Shown here piece by piece: positions 1 through 4,902 of a stretch of DNA of 6,702 bases; positions within the stretch are counted from its first letter, which is position 1, and the number at the start of each line of letters is the position of its first letter. The stretch is from positions 1 through 6,702 of the forward strand of contig CAOJHG010000125.1 of assembly GCA_948435975.1 (NCBI GenBank). Direction: 5' to 3'. The notes below the pieces were generated by a model, which saw only the letters and a list, made by a program, of their open reading frames with translations, was not told the DNA's origin and did no database searches. The position numbers and the translations under genes were made by a program. The DNA comes from an uncultured Oscillibacter sp. GTDB taxonomy: Bacteria > Bacillota > Clostridia > Oscillospirales > Oscillospiraceae.

Positions 1-48
1 AAAGTGCTGGAGCAGGCAGATCAGAGCCTGCAAGCGGAAACACAGTAA
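1..48 (+). CDS. 3' end of an unidentified gene (partial)
   Basis: Reading from base 1 gives 15 codons ending KVLEQADQSLQAETQ, then a TAA stop at 46-48. The composition (charged and Gln-rich, helix-like) and the codon choice resemble a genuine C-terminus. The stop is followed 34 bases later by a strong hairpin, as expected for the end of a transcription unit. The product cannot be identified from so few residues. Another reading frame is also open across this point, so the call is tentative. Confidence 0.4.
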   Translation, partial: KVLEQADQSLQAETQ

Positions 49-82
49 CAAGCGCAGCCTTTATCTCCCCCTGGAGATTACA

Positions 83-161
83 AAGCACCTGAACAGCGGA
101 CTGTCAAAGGGCCGCAGGCAAAACGGGGCCGGTCCTTTGACGGTTCGTTGTCCAGGTGCTT
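83..161 (+). other. Long imperfect inverted repeat / RNA hairpin between convergent genes
   Basis: Bases 85-113 pair with 131-159 over 29 positions: 24 Watson-Crick pairs, four G-U wobbles as + strand RNA (96/148, 99/145, 102/142, 111/133) and one A-C mismatch (92/152). The stem extends by A83-T161, A84-T160 and G114-C130, leaving a 15-nt loop (115-129). No U-run follows directly; the nearest is TTTTT at 183-187. It lies between the gene ending at 48 (+) and the DUF6440-like gene ending at 179 (-). It may be a transcription-end or mRNA 3'-stabilising structure, a small structured RNA, or a small dispersed palindromic repeat. The structure is directly visible; its role is unknown. Confidence 0.75.
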
Positions 162-178
162 CCAGACAATCGGGAATG

Positions 179-361
179 TTAGTCTTTTTCAATTGGAGAA
201 ATCACAGGTTTTCCATCTTTATCCAACAACGGCGTCATTCCTCCTGCATATCCGGCTTTATGAAACAAGTAATTCACGCCAGTCTCTGTATCCACCAAAA
301 TTTGTATTGTATCCAGCGTCCCTTGTGAATAAACCGTCTCAAATCGTTCCTTCTTAGCCAT
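179..361 (-). CDS. DUF6440-like small protein, 60 aa
   Basis: A small soluble protein of unknown function. It has no signal peptide or membrane segment and carries a KK.R start and a charged tail. The core, residues 22-53 (ILVDTETGVNYL, then AGYAGGMTPLLDKDGKPV), matches my recollection of the DUF6440 family, which occurs as single-domain 50-70 aa proteins in Firmicutes and some of their phages. I chose the ATG at 359-361 because GGAGG (370-374 on the minus strand) sits 8 bases upstream. An in-frame ATG five codons earlier would overlap that ribosome binding site. The gene is monocistronic, transcribed away from the MATE gene and convergent with the partial gene at the left edge. Its promoter is strong, so it may be well expressed. 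The family name comes from motif memory, not a search. Confidence 0.78.
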   Translation of the reverse strand: MAKKERFETVYSQGTLDTIQILVDTETGVNYLFHKAGYAGGMTPLLDKDGKPVISPIEKD

Positions 362-394
362 TATATTTACCTCCAATCATTGAGATTTGTCGAT

Positions 395-422
395 TTGTGA
401 CAAGCGACAGGCAAAGTATACT
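395..422 (+). promoter_or_regulatory. Predicted sigma-A promoter of the MATE gene
   Basis: TTGTGA (395-400), a 16-bp spacer and TATACT (417-422) point rightward. The start site would be near 429, leaving a leader of about 100 nt before the ATG at 531. It is weaker than the opposing promoter and shares its palindromic -10 (AGTATACT, 415-422), so the two cannot easily be occupied by RNA polymerase at the same time. No better promoter is seen nearer the gene: TAGAAT at 507-512 lacks a -35. Confidence 0.5.
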
Positions 423-443
423 ACCAACGCGGACAGCAGTCAA
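415..443 (-). promoter_or_regulatory. Predicted sigma-A promoter of the DUF6440-like gene
   Basis: On the minus strand TTGACT (438-443), a 17-bp spacer and TATACT (415-420) form a near-consensus promoter. Transcription should start near 408, giving a leader of about 45 nt to the ATG at 361. The -10 lies inside the palindrome AGTATACT (415-422), which also supplies the -10 of the opposing promoter. An imperfect dyad, TTGTC (387-391)/GACAA (399-403), lies just downstream of the start site and could be an operator. Confidence 0.7.
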
Positions 444-530
444 CCCGTTTCGCAGAATGTATCCGATGGTTAAACCGCTCTTTATATATGGCATCTCAGT
501 TTTGCATAGAATAGAAAGGAAGGTAACCTA

Positions 531-1925
531 ATGAACCGTCAATCTGTAGACCTTGGCAGCGGGAAGGTTGGAAAGCTGCTGTTCTCCCTGGCGCTGCCGA
601 CCATTACCTCCCAGGTGGTCAATATGCTGTATAATCTGGTAGACCGGGTGTACATTGGCCACATGAAGCCTGTGGACACAGTGGGAGCCCTGGCCCTCAC
701 CGGCGTGGGGGTGTGCCTGCCGGTCATTCTCATCATCTCAGCGTTCGCGGCCCTGATGGCTATGGGAGGCGCACCGCGAGCTTCTATCCAAGAGGGCCGG
801 GGGGACATTTCAGAGGCCGAGAAGATTATGGGGAACAGCTTCACCCTTCTTCTGACGGTCTCCGTGGTGCTGACGGCAGTGTTCCAGCTTTTTGCCGAAC
901 CTCTGCTGCTGACCTTTGGAGCCAGTGAGAACACCATCGGCTATGCCCTGAGTTATATGCGCATTTACTCTCTGGGCACTATTTTCGTTCAGATGACCTT
1001 GGGCATGAACAGCTACATCACCGCGCAGGGCTTCACCACCGTTGGTATGAAGACGGTGCTGATCGGCGCTGGGCTGAATACGGTGCTGGACCCGATTTTC
1101 ATCTTTCTGTTCGGCCTGGGCGTCCGCGGCGCGGCGCTGGCTACTATCTTGTCTCAGGCCGTGTCCGCCGCGTGGGTTCTGCGCTTCCTCACCGGGCCTC
1201 AGACAAAGTGGCGTCTCCGGCGGAGGAACCTGCGGCCTCAGCCAAAGGTGTTCCTTCCCAGCCTGGCTCTGGGACTTTCCCCTTTTATCATGCAGTCCAC
1301 AGAAAGTCTCATTGCTGTCTGCTTTAATTCCTCCCTGCTGAAATACGGCGGGGACGTGGCGGTAGGAGCCATGACGGTGCTGACCAGCATGATGCAGTTT
1401 GCCATGATGCCGCTCCAGGGTCTGAGTCAGGGCGCACAGCCAATCATCAGCTACAACTACGGGGCCAGGAACGTCCAGCGGGTGCGGGATGCTTTTGGCT
1501 GCCTGCTGCGTGCCTGTGTGGCGTATGCAGCGGTATTGTGGCTCTTGGTGCAGCTTTTCCCGCGGATGTTCGTGCTGATTTTCAACAATGACCCTGCGCT
1601 GGTGGATTATGCCGCCTGGGCCCTGCGGATTTACATGGGGACTACCTGCCTCTTTGGCGTCCAGATTGCCTGCCAGCAGACCTTTATTGCCCTGGGGAAT
1701 GCGAAGACCTCCCTGTTCCTGGCGGTGCTGCGGAAGATCATTCTGCTGATTCCTTTGATTTATATTCTGCCGAATTTCTTTGCAGATAAAGCCTTTGCGG
1801 TGTTCCTGGCGGAGCCGGTGGCGGACTTCCTGGCGGTTACGGCGACAGGTACGATGTTCTTTTTCCAGTTCCGGCAGAGCATGGCCGAGCTGGAGCGGGA
1901 GCGCATGGGGAAGCCGCAGATTTGA
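531..1925 (+). CDS. MATE-family multidrug/Na+ (or H+) antiporter
   Basis: An inner-membrane exporter of the multidrug and toxic compound extrusion family, 464 aa, the usual length for a 12-helix MATE. Family hallmarks are the first-helix motif LPTITSQVVNMLYNLVDRVYIG (residues 22-43), AGLNTVLDPIFIF (180-192) in the first half, and PLQGLSQGAQPIISYNYGA (294-312) opening the second half. The sequence is hydrophobic throughout, with a basic cytoplasmic linker at residues 226-239 (RLRRRNLRPQPK) between the halves, and it ends in a short charged tail. The subfamily looks MepA-like. Substrate and coupling ion cannot be read from sequence. The ATG at 531 follows AAAGGAAGG (515-523) by 7 bases. The gene appears monocistronic; no MarR-type regulator such as mepR lies beside it, and no clear terminator follows. 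Confidence 0.93.
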   Translation: MNRQSVDLGSGKVGKLLFSLALPTITSQVVNMLYNLVDRVYIGHMKPVDTVGALALTGVGVCLPVILIISAFAALMAMGGAPRASIQEGRGDISEAEKIMGNSFTLLLTVSVVLTAVFQLFAEPLLLTFGASENTIGYALSYMRIYSLGTIFVQMTLGMNSYITAQGFTTVGMKTVLIGAGLNTVLDPIFIFLFGLGVRGAALATILSQAVSAAWVLRFLTGPQTKWRLRRRNLRPQPKVFLPSLALGLSPFIMQSTESLIAVCFNSSLLKYGGDVAVGAMTVLTSMMQFAMMPLQGLSQGAQPIISYNYGARNVQRVRDAFGCLLRACVAYAAVLWLLVQLFPRMFVLIFNNDPALVDYAAWALRIYMGTTCLFGVQIACQQTFIALGNAKTSLFLAVLRKIILLIPLIYILPNFFADKAFAVFLAEPVADFLAVTATGTMFFFQFRQSMAELERERMGKPQI

Positions 1926-2010
1926 CCTGCGGAAGCGCTCAGACAGGGCGGCTTGTATGATTTCACAATTTTAGCGGGAGGAATAGGGCAAAGTTTTTTG
2001 GAAATACTAC

Positions 2011-2047
2011 TTGCAATATTGTTTGGAACCGTGTAATATAGTATTAT
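2011..2047 (+). promoter_or_regulatory. Predicted promoter(s) of the hemolysin III gene
   Basis: Two overlapping sigma-A arrangements are possible: TTGCAA (2011-2016)-N17-TAATAT (2034-2039), and TTGTTT (2019-2024)-N17-TATTAT (2042-2047). Either gives a short leader to the ATG at 2101. Both -10 elements are buried in the palindrome at 2032-2060, so a protein bound there would block initiation. Confidence 0.6.
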
Positions 2048-2060
2048 AAACTATATTACA
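2032..2060. promoter_or_regulatory. Perfect palindrome over the promoter, probable repressor operator
   Basis: TGTAATATAGT (2032-2042) and ACTATATTACA (2050-2060) are exact reverse complements separated by 7 bases (ATTATAA). The dyad straddles the -10 and start region of the hemolysin III promoter, the classic position for a dimeric repressor such as a GntR-, TetR- or MarR-type regulator. Because the start site would fall inside it, it would not be transcribed whole, which favours a DNA site over an RNA hairpin. No regulator gene lies in the window, so the binding protein is unknown. Confidence 0.65.
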
Positions 2061-2100
2061 GGAGCACCCAGCGTCTTGCTGAGGAAAGGAGCGGTTCCAT

Positions 2101-2805
2101 ATGGAGGCGGTTTCGGCGAAGCAGTTACAGCGTGCGCGGCTGCGGGCAGTGCGCAGGGCAACCGTTCGAGCCAGGAATGAGCCTCCCCGTCTGACTTTTG
2201 GGGAGGAGATTTTCAATGCGGCGAGCCACGGCGCCGGAGTCCTGCTGGCGTCGGCGGGGCTGGTGCTGCTGCTTGCCCGGTCCTATACGGCGGCGCAGGT
2301 CATGGCCTCCTGCTTTTACGGAATCAGCATGGTGGTGATGATGCTGATGAGCAGTGTGTATCATGCCATGAAAACCGGTTCCACAGCGAAGCGGGTGTGC
2401 CGCCGGTTTGACTATACGTCTATCTACCTTCTGATTGGGGGAACCTTCGCGCCGGTGCTGCTGCTCTACGTGGGCGGACGGCTGGGGATTACACTGTTCT
2501 GCATCCAATGGGCAGTGATTCTGACAGGAGTGACGCTGGTGGCGGTGTTTGGGCCGGGCCGCTGGCGGGCGCTGCATTTCACGCTGTATTTCCTGATTGG
2601 CTGGAGCGGGCTGTTTTTCCTGCCAAGCCTGTACCTGCACAGCCGGACGCTGCTATGGTTCATCCTGGCGGGAGGCGTGGTGTATACCCTGGGCATGATC
2701 CCCTTTGCCAGAAGCCACAAGTATGACCACTGCATCTGGCATATGTTCGTTCTGTTGGCGGCAATGCTCCACTGGGTCGGCATCTATACAGAACTATACT
2801 GCTAA
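2101..2805 (+). CDS. Hemolysin III / PAQR-family membrane protein
   Basis: A seven-helix integral membrane protein of the hemolysin III (YqfA/HlyIII, PAQR) family, 234 aa. The family motifs are all present: E-x2-N-x3-H (E36, N39, H43) in LTFGEEIFNAASHGAG, SSVYH (84-88) in the second helix region, the DYTSIYLLIGGTFAP signature (104-118), and HCIWH (210-214) near the C-terminus. H88, H210 and H214 correspond to the zinc ligands known from PAQR structures. The bacterial role is uncertain (membrane homeostasis, or hydrolase activity by analogy with ceramidase-type PAQRs); 'hemolysin' is a historical name. ATG 2101 follows AAGGAG (2086-2091) by 9 bases. Unusually, about 30 residues precede the conserved core and nine of them are Arg or Lys. 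The gene is monocistronic, probably repressed through the palindrome at its promoter, and convergent with upp. Confidence 0.9.
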   Translation: MEAVSAKQLQRARLRAVRRATVRARNEPPRLTFGEEIFNAASHGAGVLLASAGLVLLLARSYTAAQVMASCFYGISMVVMMLMSSVYHAMKTGSTAKRVCRRFDYTSIYLLIGGTFAPVLLLYVGGRLGITLFCIQWAVILTGVTLVAVFGPGRWRALHFTLYFLIGWSGLFFLPSLYLHSRTLLWFILAGGVVYTLGMIPFARSHKYDHCIWHMFVLLAAMLHWVGIYTELYC

Positions 2806-2850
2806 AAAAGAAAGGCCAGGAGAAACAGCTCTCCCGGTCTTCTTTTTTCT
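2806..2850. terminator. Bidirectional intrinsic terminator between hemolysin III gene and upp
   Basis: A stem forms between 2808-2823 and 2830-2844 (AAGAA/TTCTT, one bulged A, GGCC/GGTC with a G-U, one A-C mismatch, GGAGA/TCTCC) with a 6-nt loop. It is flanked by AAAA(AA) on the left, ending at 2809, and TTTTTT (2843-2848) on the right, so either strand yields a stem with a U-run. It begins directly after the TAA of the rightward gene and lies 55 bases beyond the stop of leftward upp, serving both converging units. Confidence 0.8.
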
Positions 2851-2904
2851 TTTGTGTTCCCGGCGGCAGCTCCATTGCAGGACGCGGAAAACAGCGGACG
2901 CCAG

Positions 2905-3537
2905 CTATTTTGTTCCGAAGATACGGTCCCCTGCATCTCCCAGGCCCGGGACGATGTAGCCAGCCTCATTCAGTTTTTCGTCCACCGCGCCGCAGTAGAT
3001 GTCCACATCCGGATGGTTCTTCTGAATCAGCTCAATGCCCTCCGGCGCGGCCAGAAGGACCATCAGCTTGATGTTGGTGCATCCGTATTCCTTCATGAAG
3101 CCGATGGCCGCGCTGGCGCTTCCCCCAGTGGCCAGCATCGGGTCCACGATCAGCACATCCCGTTCCGCTACGTCCTTGGGCATCTTGCAGAAATACTTGA
3201 CAGGCTCTAAAGTCGTCTCGTCCCGGTAGAGTCCAATATGGCCCACCCGTGCGCTGGGCACCATTCGGAGGACGCCGTCCACCAATCCCAGGCCCGCCCG
3301 GAGAATGGGGACTACCGCGAACTTTTTGCCTTTGAGGGTGGGGGCGGTGGTTTTGCAGATGGGGGTCTCCACCTCCCGGGTAGTCAAAGGCAGGTCCCGG
3401 GTAGCCTCATAGGTGATGAGCATTCCGATTTCAGAAACCAGCTCCCGAAAGTCCTTGACGCTGGTTTCCTTGTCACGCAGTACGGTCAGCTTGTGGGCAA
3501 CCAGAGGGTGGTCCATAATGTGTACTTTTCCGTTCAT
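2905..3537 (-). CDS. upp: Uracil phosphoribosyltransferase
   Basis: Cytosolic salvage enzyme that converts uracil plus PRPP to UMP and pyrophosphate. At 210 aa it has the standard length. Type I PRTase features are clear: the PRPP-binding loop [14 protein letters not shown] (128-141), the early substrate strand [14 protein letters not shown] (75-88), and the C-terminal uracil-binding segment [17 protein letters not shown] (194-210), typical of Upp. I chose the ATG at 3535-3537 because AAGGAG (3545-3550) lies 7 bases upstream. The longer in-frame start at 3555 would put the ribosome binding site inside the gene. It sits 48 bases after tsaB with no terminator between, so it is probably the last gene of a tsaE-tsaB-upp transcript. 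No pyrimidine-responsive attenuator is apparent in the gap. Confidence 0.96.
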   Translation of the reverse strand: MNGKVHIMDHPLVAHKLTVLRDKETSVKDFRELVSEIGMLITYEATRDLPLTTREVETPICKTTAPTLKGKKFAVVPILRAGLGLVDGVLRMVPSARVGHIGLYRDETTLEPVKYFCKMPKDVAERDVLIVDPMLATGGSASAAIGFMKEYGCTNIKLMVLLAAPEGIELIQKNHPDVDIYCGAVDEKLNEAGYIVPGLGDAGDRIFGTK

Positions 3538-3585
3538 AACAGCACTCCTTTTCATTTTTGGAAATTTGGGTCAGGCGCAGGGGGA

Positions 3586-4296
3586 TCAGCTTTCTGCTTT
3601 TTGGGCAGTCCGCAGGCGTTCCGCTTGAGGCGGGCGAAGATAGACGGGAGCAAGCTCCTGAGCAGAGAGCAGCTTCCCTTCCGCCGCAAGCGCTTCCGCC
3701 TCCAGAGCCACGGATATGGCGTTTTCCATCAGCAGGTGGGGCGGGGCCATGCGGCAGGGGATTCCCGCTCCTGCCAGGAAGTCATAACACAGCCGCGCTC
3801 CGTTCCCTGCGACGGTTTTGGGCCGGGGGTCGTCCCGCAGCTCATCGGCCAGGTCTGCCAGGGAAATGGCGCGGTCCGGGGTCAGGCGGACCAGGGCAGA
3901 ACCGCCGTCCCCCGCGTCAAAGAGAGCGTTGTAGACCTGCTGCCGCCGGGCGTCCATCGCGCAGACAATCAGCCCTCCGGCAAAGGCGGCATTCCGGGCC
4001 AGCGCCGCCAGAGTAGACACGGCAACGGCAGGCTTTTCCGCCGCAAACGCAATCCCCTTCCCGGCAGAGACGCCAATCCGGATGCCGGTAAAGGACCCCG
4101 GCCCCGCGGAAACGGCTACCGCGTCTAAATCGGCGGCAGTAAGTCCGGTGTTTCTGAAAAGCGTCTCTACAATGGGCATCAAAGTAGCGCTGTGGGTCAG
4201 TCCAGTATCCTGGTATCCGGAGGCCAGGACCTTCCCATCCTCCGTAATAGCAGCAGAAACCGCTTTCGCCGCTGTCTCTAGGGCTAAAATTTTCAT
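3586..4296 (-). CDS. tsaB: tRNA t6A biosynthesis protein TsaB (YeaZ)
   Basis: The non-catalytic ASKHA-fold partner of TsaD in the complex that moves threonylcarbamoyl from TC-AMP onto A37 of ANN-decoding tRNAs. It is 236 aa, normal for the family. It opens MKILALETAAKAVSAAI, the first ASKHA strand pair, carries the conserved LTHSATLMPIVETLF helix (33-47), and has the TsaB signature AVSAGPGSFTGIRIG (61-75). The C-terminal half is divergent and ends with the PVYLRPPQAE motif common in TsaB. ATG (4294-4296) overlaps the tsaE TGA in an ATGA arrangement, with GGAG 5 bases upstream inside tsaE, so translation is likely coupled. The catalytic subunit gene tsaD is not in the window. Confidence 0.95.
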   Translation of the reverse strand: MKILALETAAKAVSAAITEDGKVLASGYQDTGLTHSATLMPIVETLFRNTGLTAADLDAVAVSAGPGSFTGIRIGVSAGKGIAFAAEKPAVAVSTLAALARNAAFAGGLIVCAMDARRQQVYNALFDAGDGGSALVRLTPDRAISLADLADELRDDPRPKTVAGNGARLCYDFLAGAGIPCRMAPPHLLMENAISVALEAEALAAEGKLLSAQELAPVYLRPPQAERLRTAQKAES

Positions 4297-4724
4297 AGGG
4301 GCTCCGCTCCTTCCATGGTGATAGTCCGCCAGTCCTCGTGTTCCGGACAGTGGGCAATGGAAACGCGGACGGTCCCCTCAGGCATGGCGTCTAAGGCTCG
4401 TTCGCTCCACTCCACAAGGGTGATCCCGCCCTGGTCCAAGTAGTCCTCCCAGCCGATGTCCCATAGGTCGTCCGGACCGTTCAGGCGGTAGAGGTCCATA
4501 TGAAACAGAGGAAAGCGTCCGCCCCGGTACTCGTTGACGATGGTGAAGGTAGGACTGGTAACCCGGCCCCTGTAGCCCAGACCCAGCGCCAGGCCGCGGG
4601 CAAAGGCGGTTTTTCCCATGCCCAAGCCGCCCAGACAGGCAATGACGGAACCAGCGGGGAGGACTGCCGCCAGTCTCCGGCCCAGGTCTTCGGTTTCGGC
4701 TTCGCTGCGGGAGATGTACTCCAA
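4293..4724 (-). CDS. tsaE: tRNA t6A biosynthesis ATPase TsaE (YjeE)
   Basis: P-loop ATPase that binds the TsaD-TsaB complex and resets it during t6A synthesis. It is 143 aa, typical length. The Walker A loop GGLGMGKT (32-39), the switch-like SPTFTIVNEY (57-66), FHMDLYRL (74-81) and the LVEWSER motif (103-109) are all diagnostic for TsaE. The start codon is TTG (CAA at 4722-4724 on the + strand). GAGGGGG lies 8 bases upstream, the next upstream in-frame region has no ATG or GTG before a stop, and this start aligns with the family N-terminus. It is the first gene of the leftward tsaE-tsaB-upp cluster, overlapping tsaB by 4 bases. The TTG start may hold expression low relative to its promoter strength. 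Confidence 0.95.
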   Translation of the reverse strand: MEYISRSEAETEDLGRRLAAVLPAGSVIACLGGLGMGKTAFARGLALGLGYRGRVTSPTFTIVNEYRGGRFPLFHMDLYRLNGPDDLWDIGWEDYLDQGGITLVEWSERALDAMPEGTVRVSIAHCPEHEDWRTITMEGAEPL

Positions 4725-4760
4725 AAAAGCCGCCCCCTCTCTATGACTTGAATTTTAGAC

Positions 4761-4789
4761 AGTATATCATAATTTGAACAGAGTGTAAA
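4761..4789 (-). promoter_or_regulatory. Predicted sigma-A promoter of tsaE-tsaB-upp
   Basis: On the minus strand TTTACA (4784-4789), a 17-bp spacer and TATACT (4761-4766), with an extended -10 TGA just before it, make a strong promoter. The start would fall near 4754, giving a leader of about 30 nt to the TTG at 4724. No other promoter is evident in the short gaps inside the cluster. Confidence 0.75.
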
Positions 4790-4810
4790 AACAAATTTCC
4801 GCGTTTACAC
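4783..4810. promoter_or_regulatory. Inverted repeat holding both divergent -35 boxes
   Basis: GTGTAAA (4783-4789) and TTTACAC (4804-4810) are exact reverse complements with 14 bases between. Each contains the -35 (TTTACA) of one of the divergent promoters. The symmetry could be incidental to two similar -35 boxes, or a site through which one regulator controls both the tsaE cluster and the SEDS gene. Confidence 0.45.
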
Positions 4811-4832
4811 CTTTTTTTATTTGTGGTAGAAT
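4804..4832 (+). promoter_or_regulatory. Predicted sigma-A promoter of the SEDS (RodA-like) gene
   Basis: TTTACA (4804-4809), a 17-bp spacer and TAGAAT (4827-4832) point rightward. The start would be near 4839, giving a leader of about 65 nt to the ATG at 4903. It is back-to-back with the tsaE promoter, and the two -35 boxes are 14 bases apart. Confidence 0.75.
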
Positions 4833-4892
4833 AGCCCCATGATTTTACAGCGTTCCACAGGCGGGCCTGGGAGCGGCGATTTTAACGAATAT

Positions 4893-4896
4893 GGAG
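4893..4896 (+). promoter_or_regulatory. Ribosome binding site that decides the SEDS gene start
   Basis: GGAG at 4893-4896 lies 6 bases before the ATG at 4903. It is inside the reading frame of an earlier in-frame ATG (4891), which has only a distant GGGAG about 17 bases upstream. The later start is therefore favoured. Confidence 0.6.
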
Positions 4897-4902
4897 CGTA
4901 CT

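Noticed and set aside
137..357. Two overlapping rightward open frames of 63 and 69 codons
   Set aside because: They are antisense to the DUF6440-like gene, which has an ideal ribosome binding site and promoter. They start within the hairpin and lack ribosome binding sites.
423..530. Riboswitch in the roughly 100-nt MATE leader
   Set aside because: I looked for strong stems or a recognisable aptamer and an expression platform and saw none; the leader is only moderately structured.
2125..2640. 171-codon leftward open frame
   Set aside because: It is antisense to the hemolysin III gene; the repeated His/Gln/Arg runs are the complement of hydrophobic Val/Leu/Met codons.
3238..4128. 296-codon rightward open frame
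   Set aside because: It is a GC-rich shadow antisense to upp and tsaB, both certain genes. The product is rich in Gly, Arg, His and Gln with no domain-like features.
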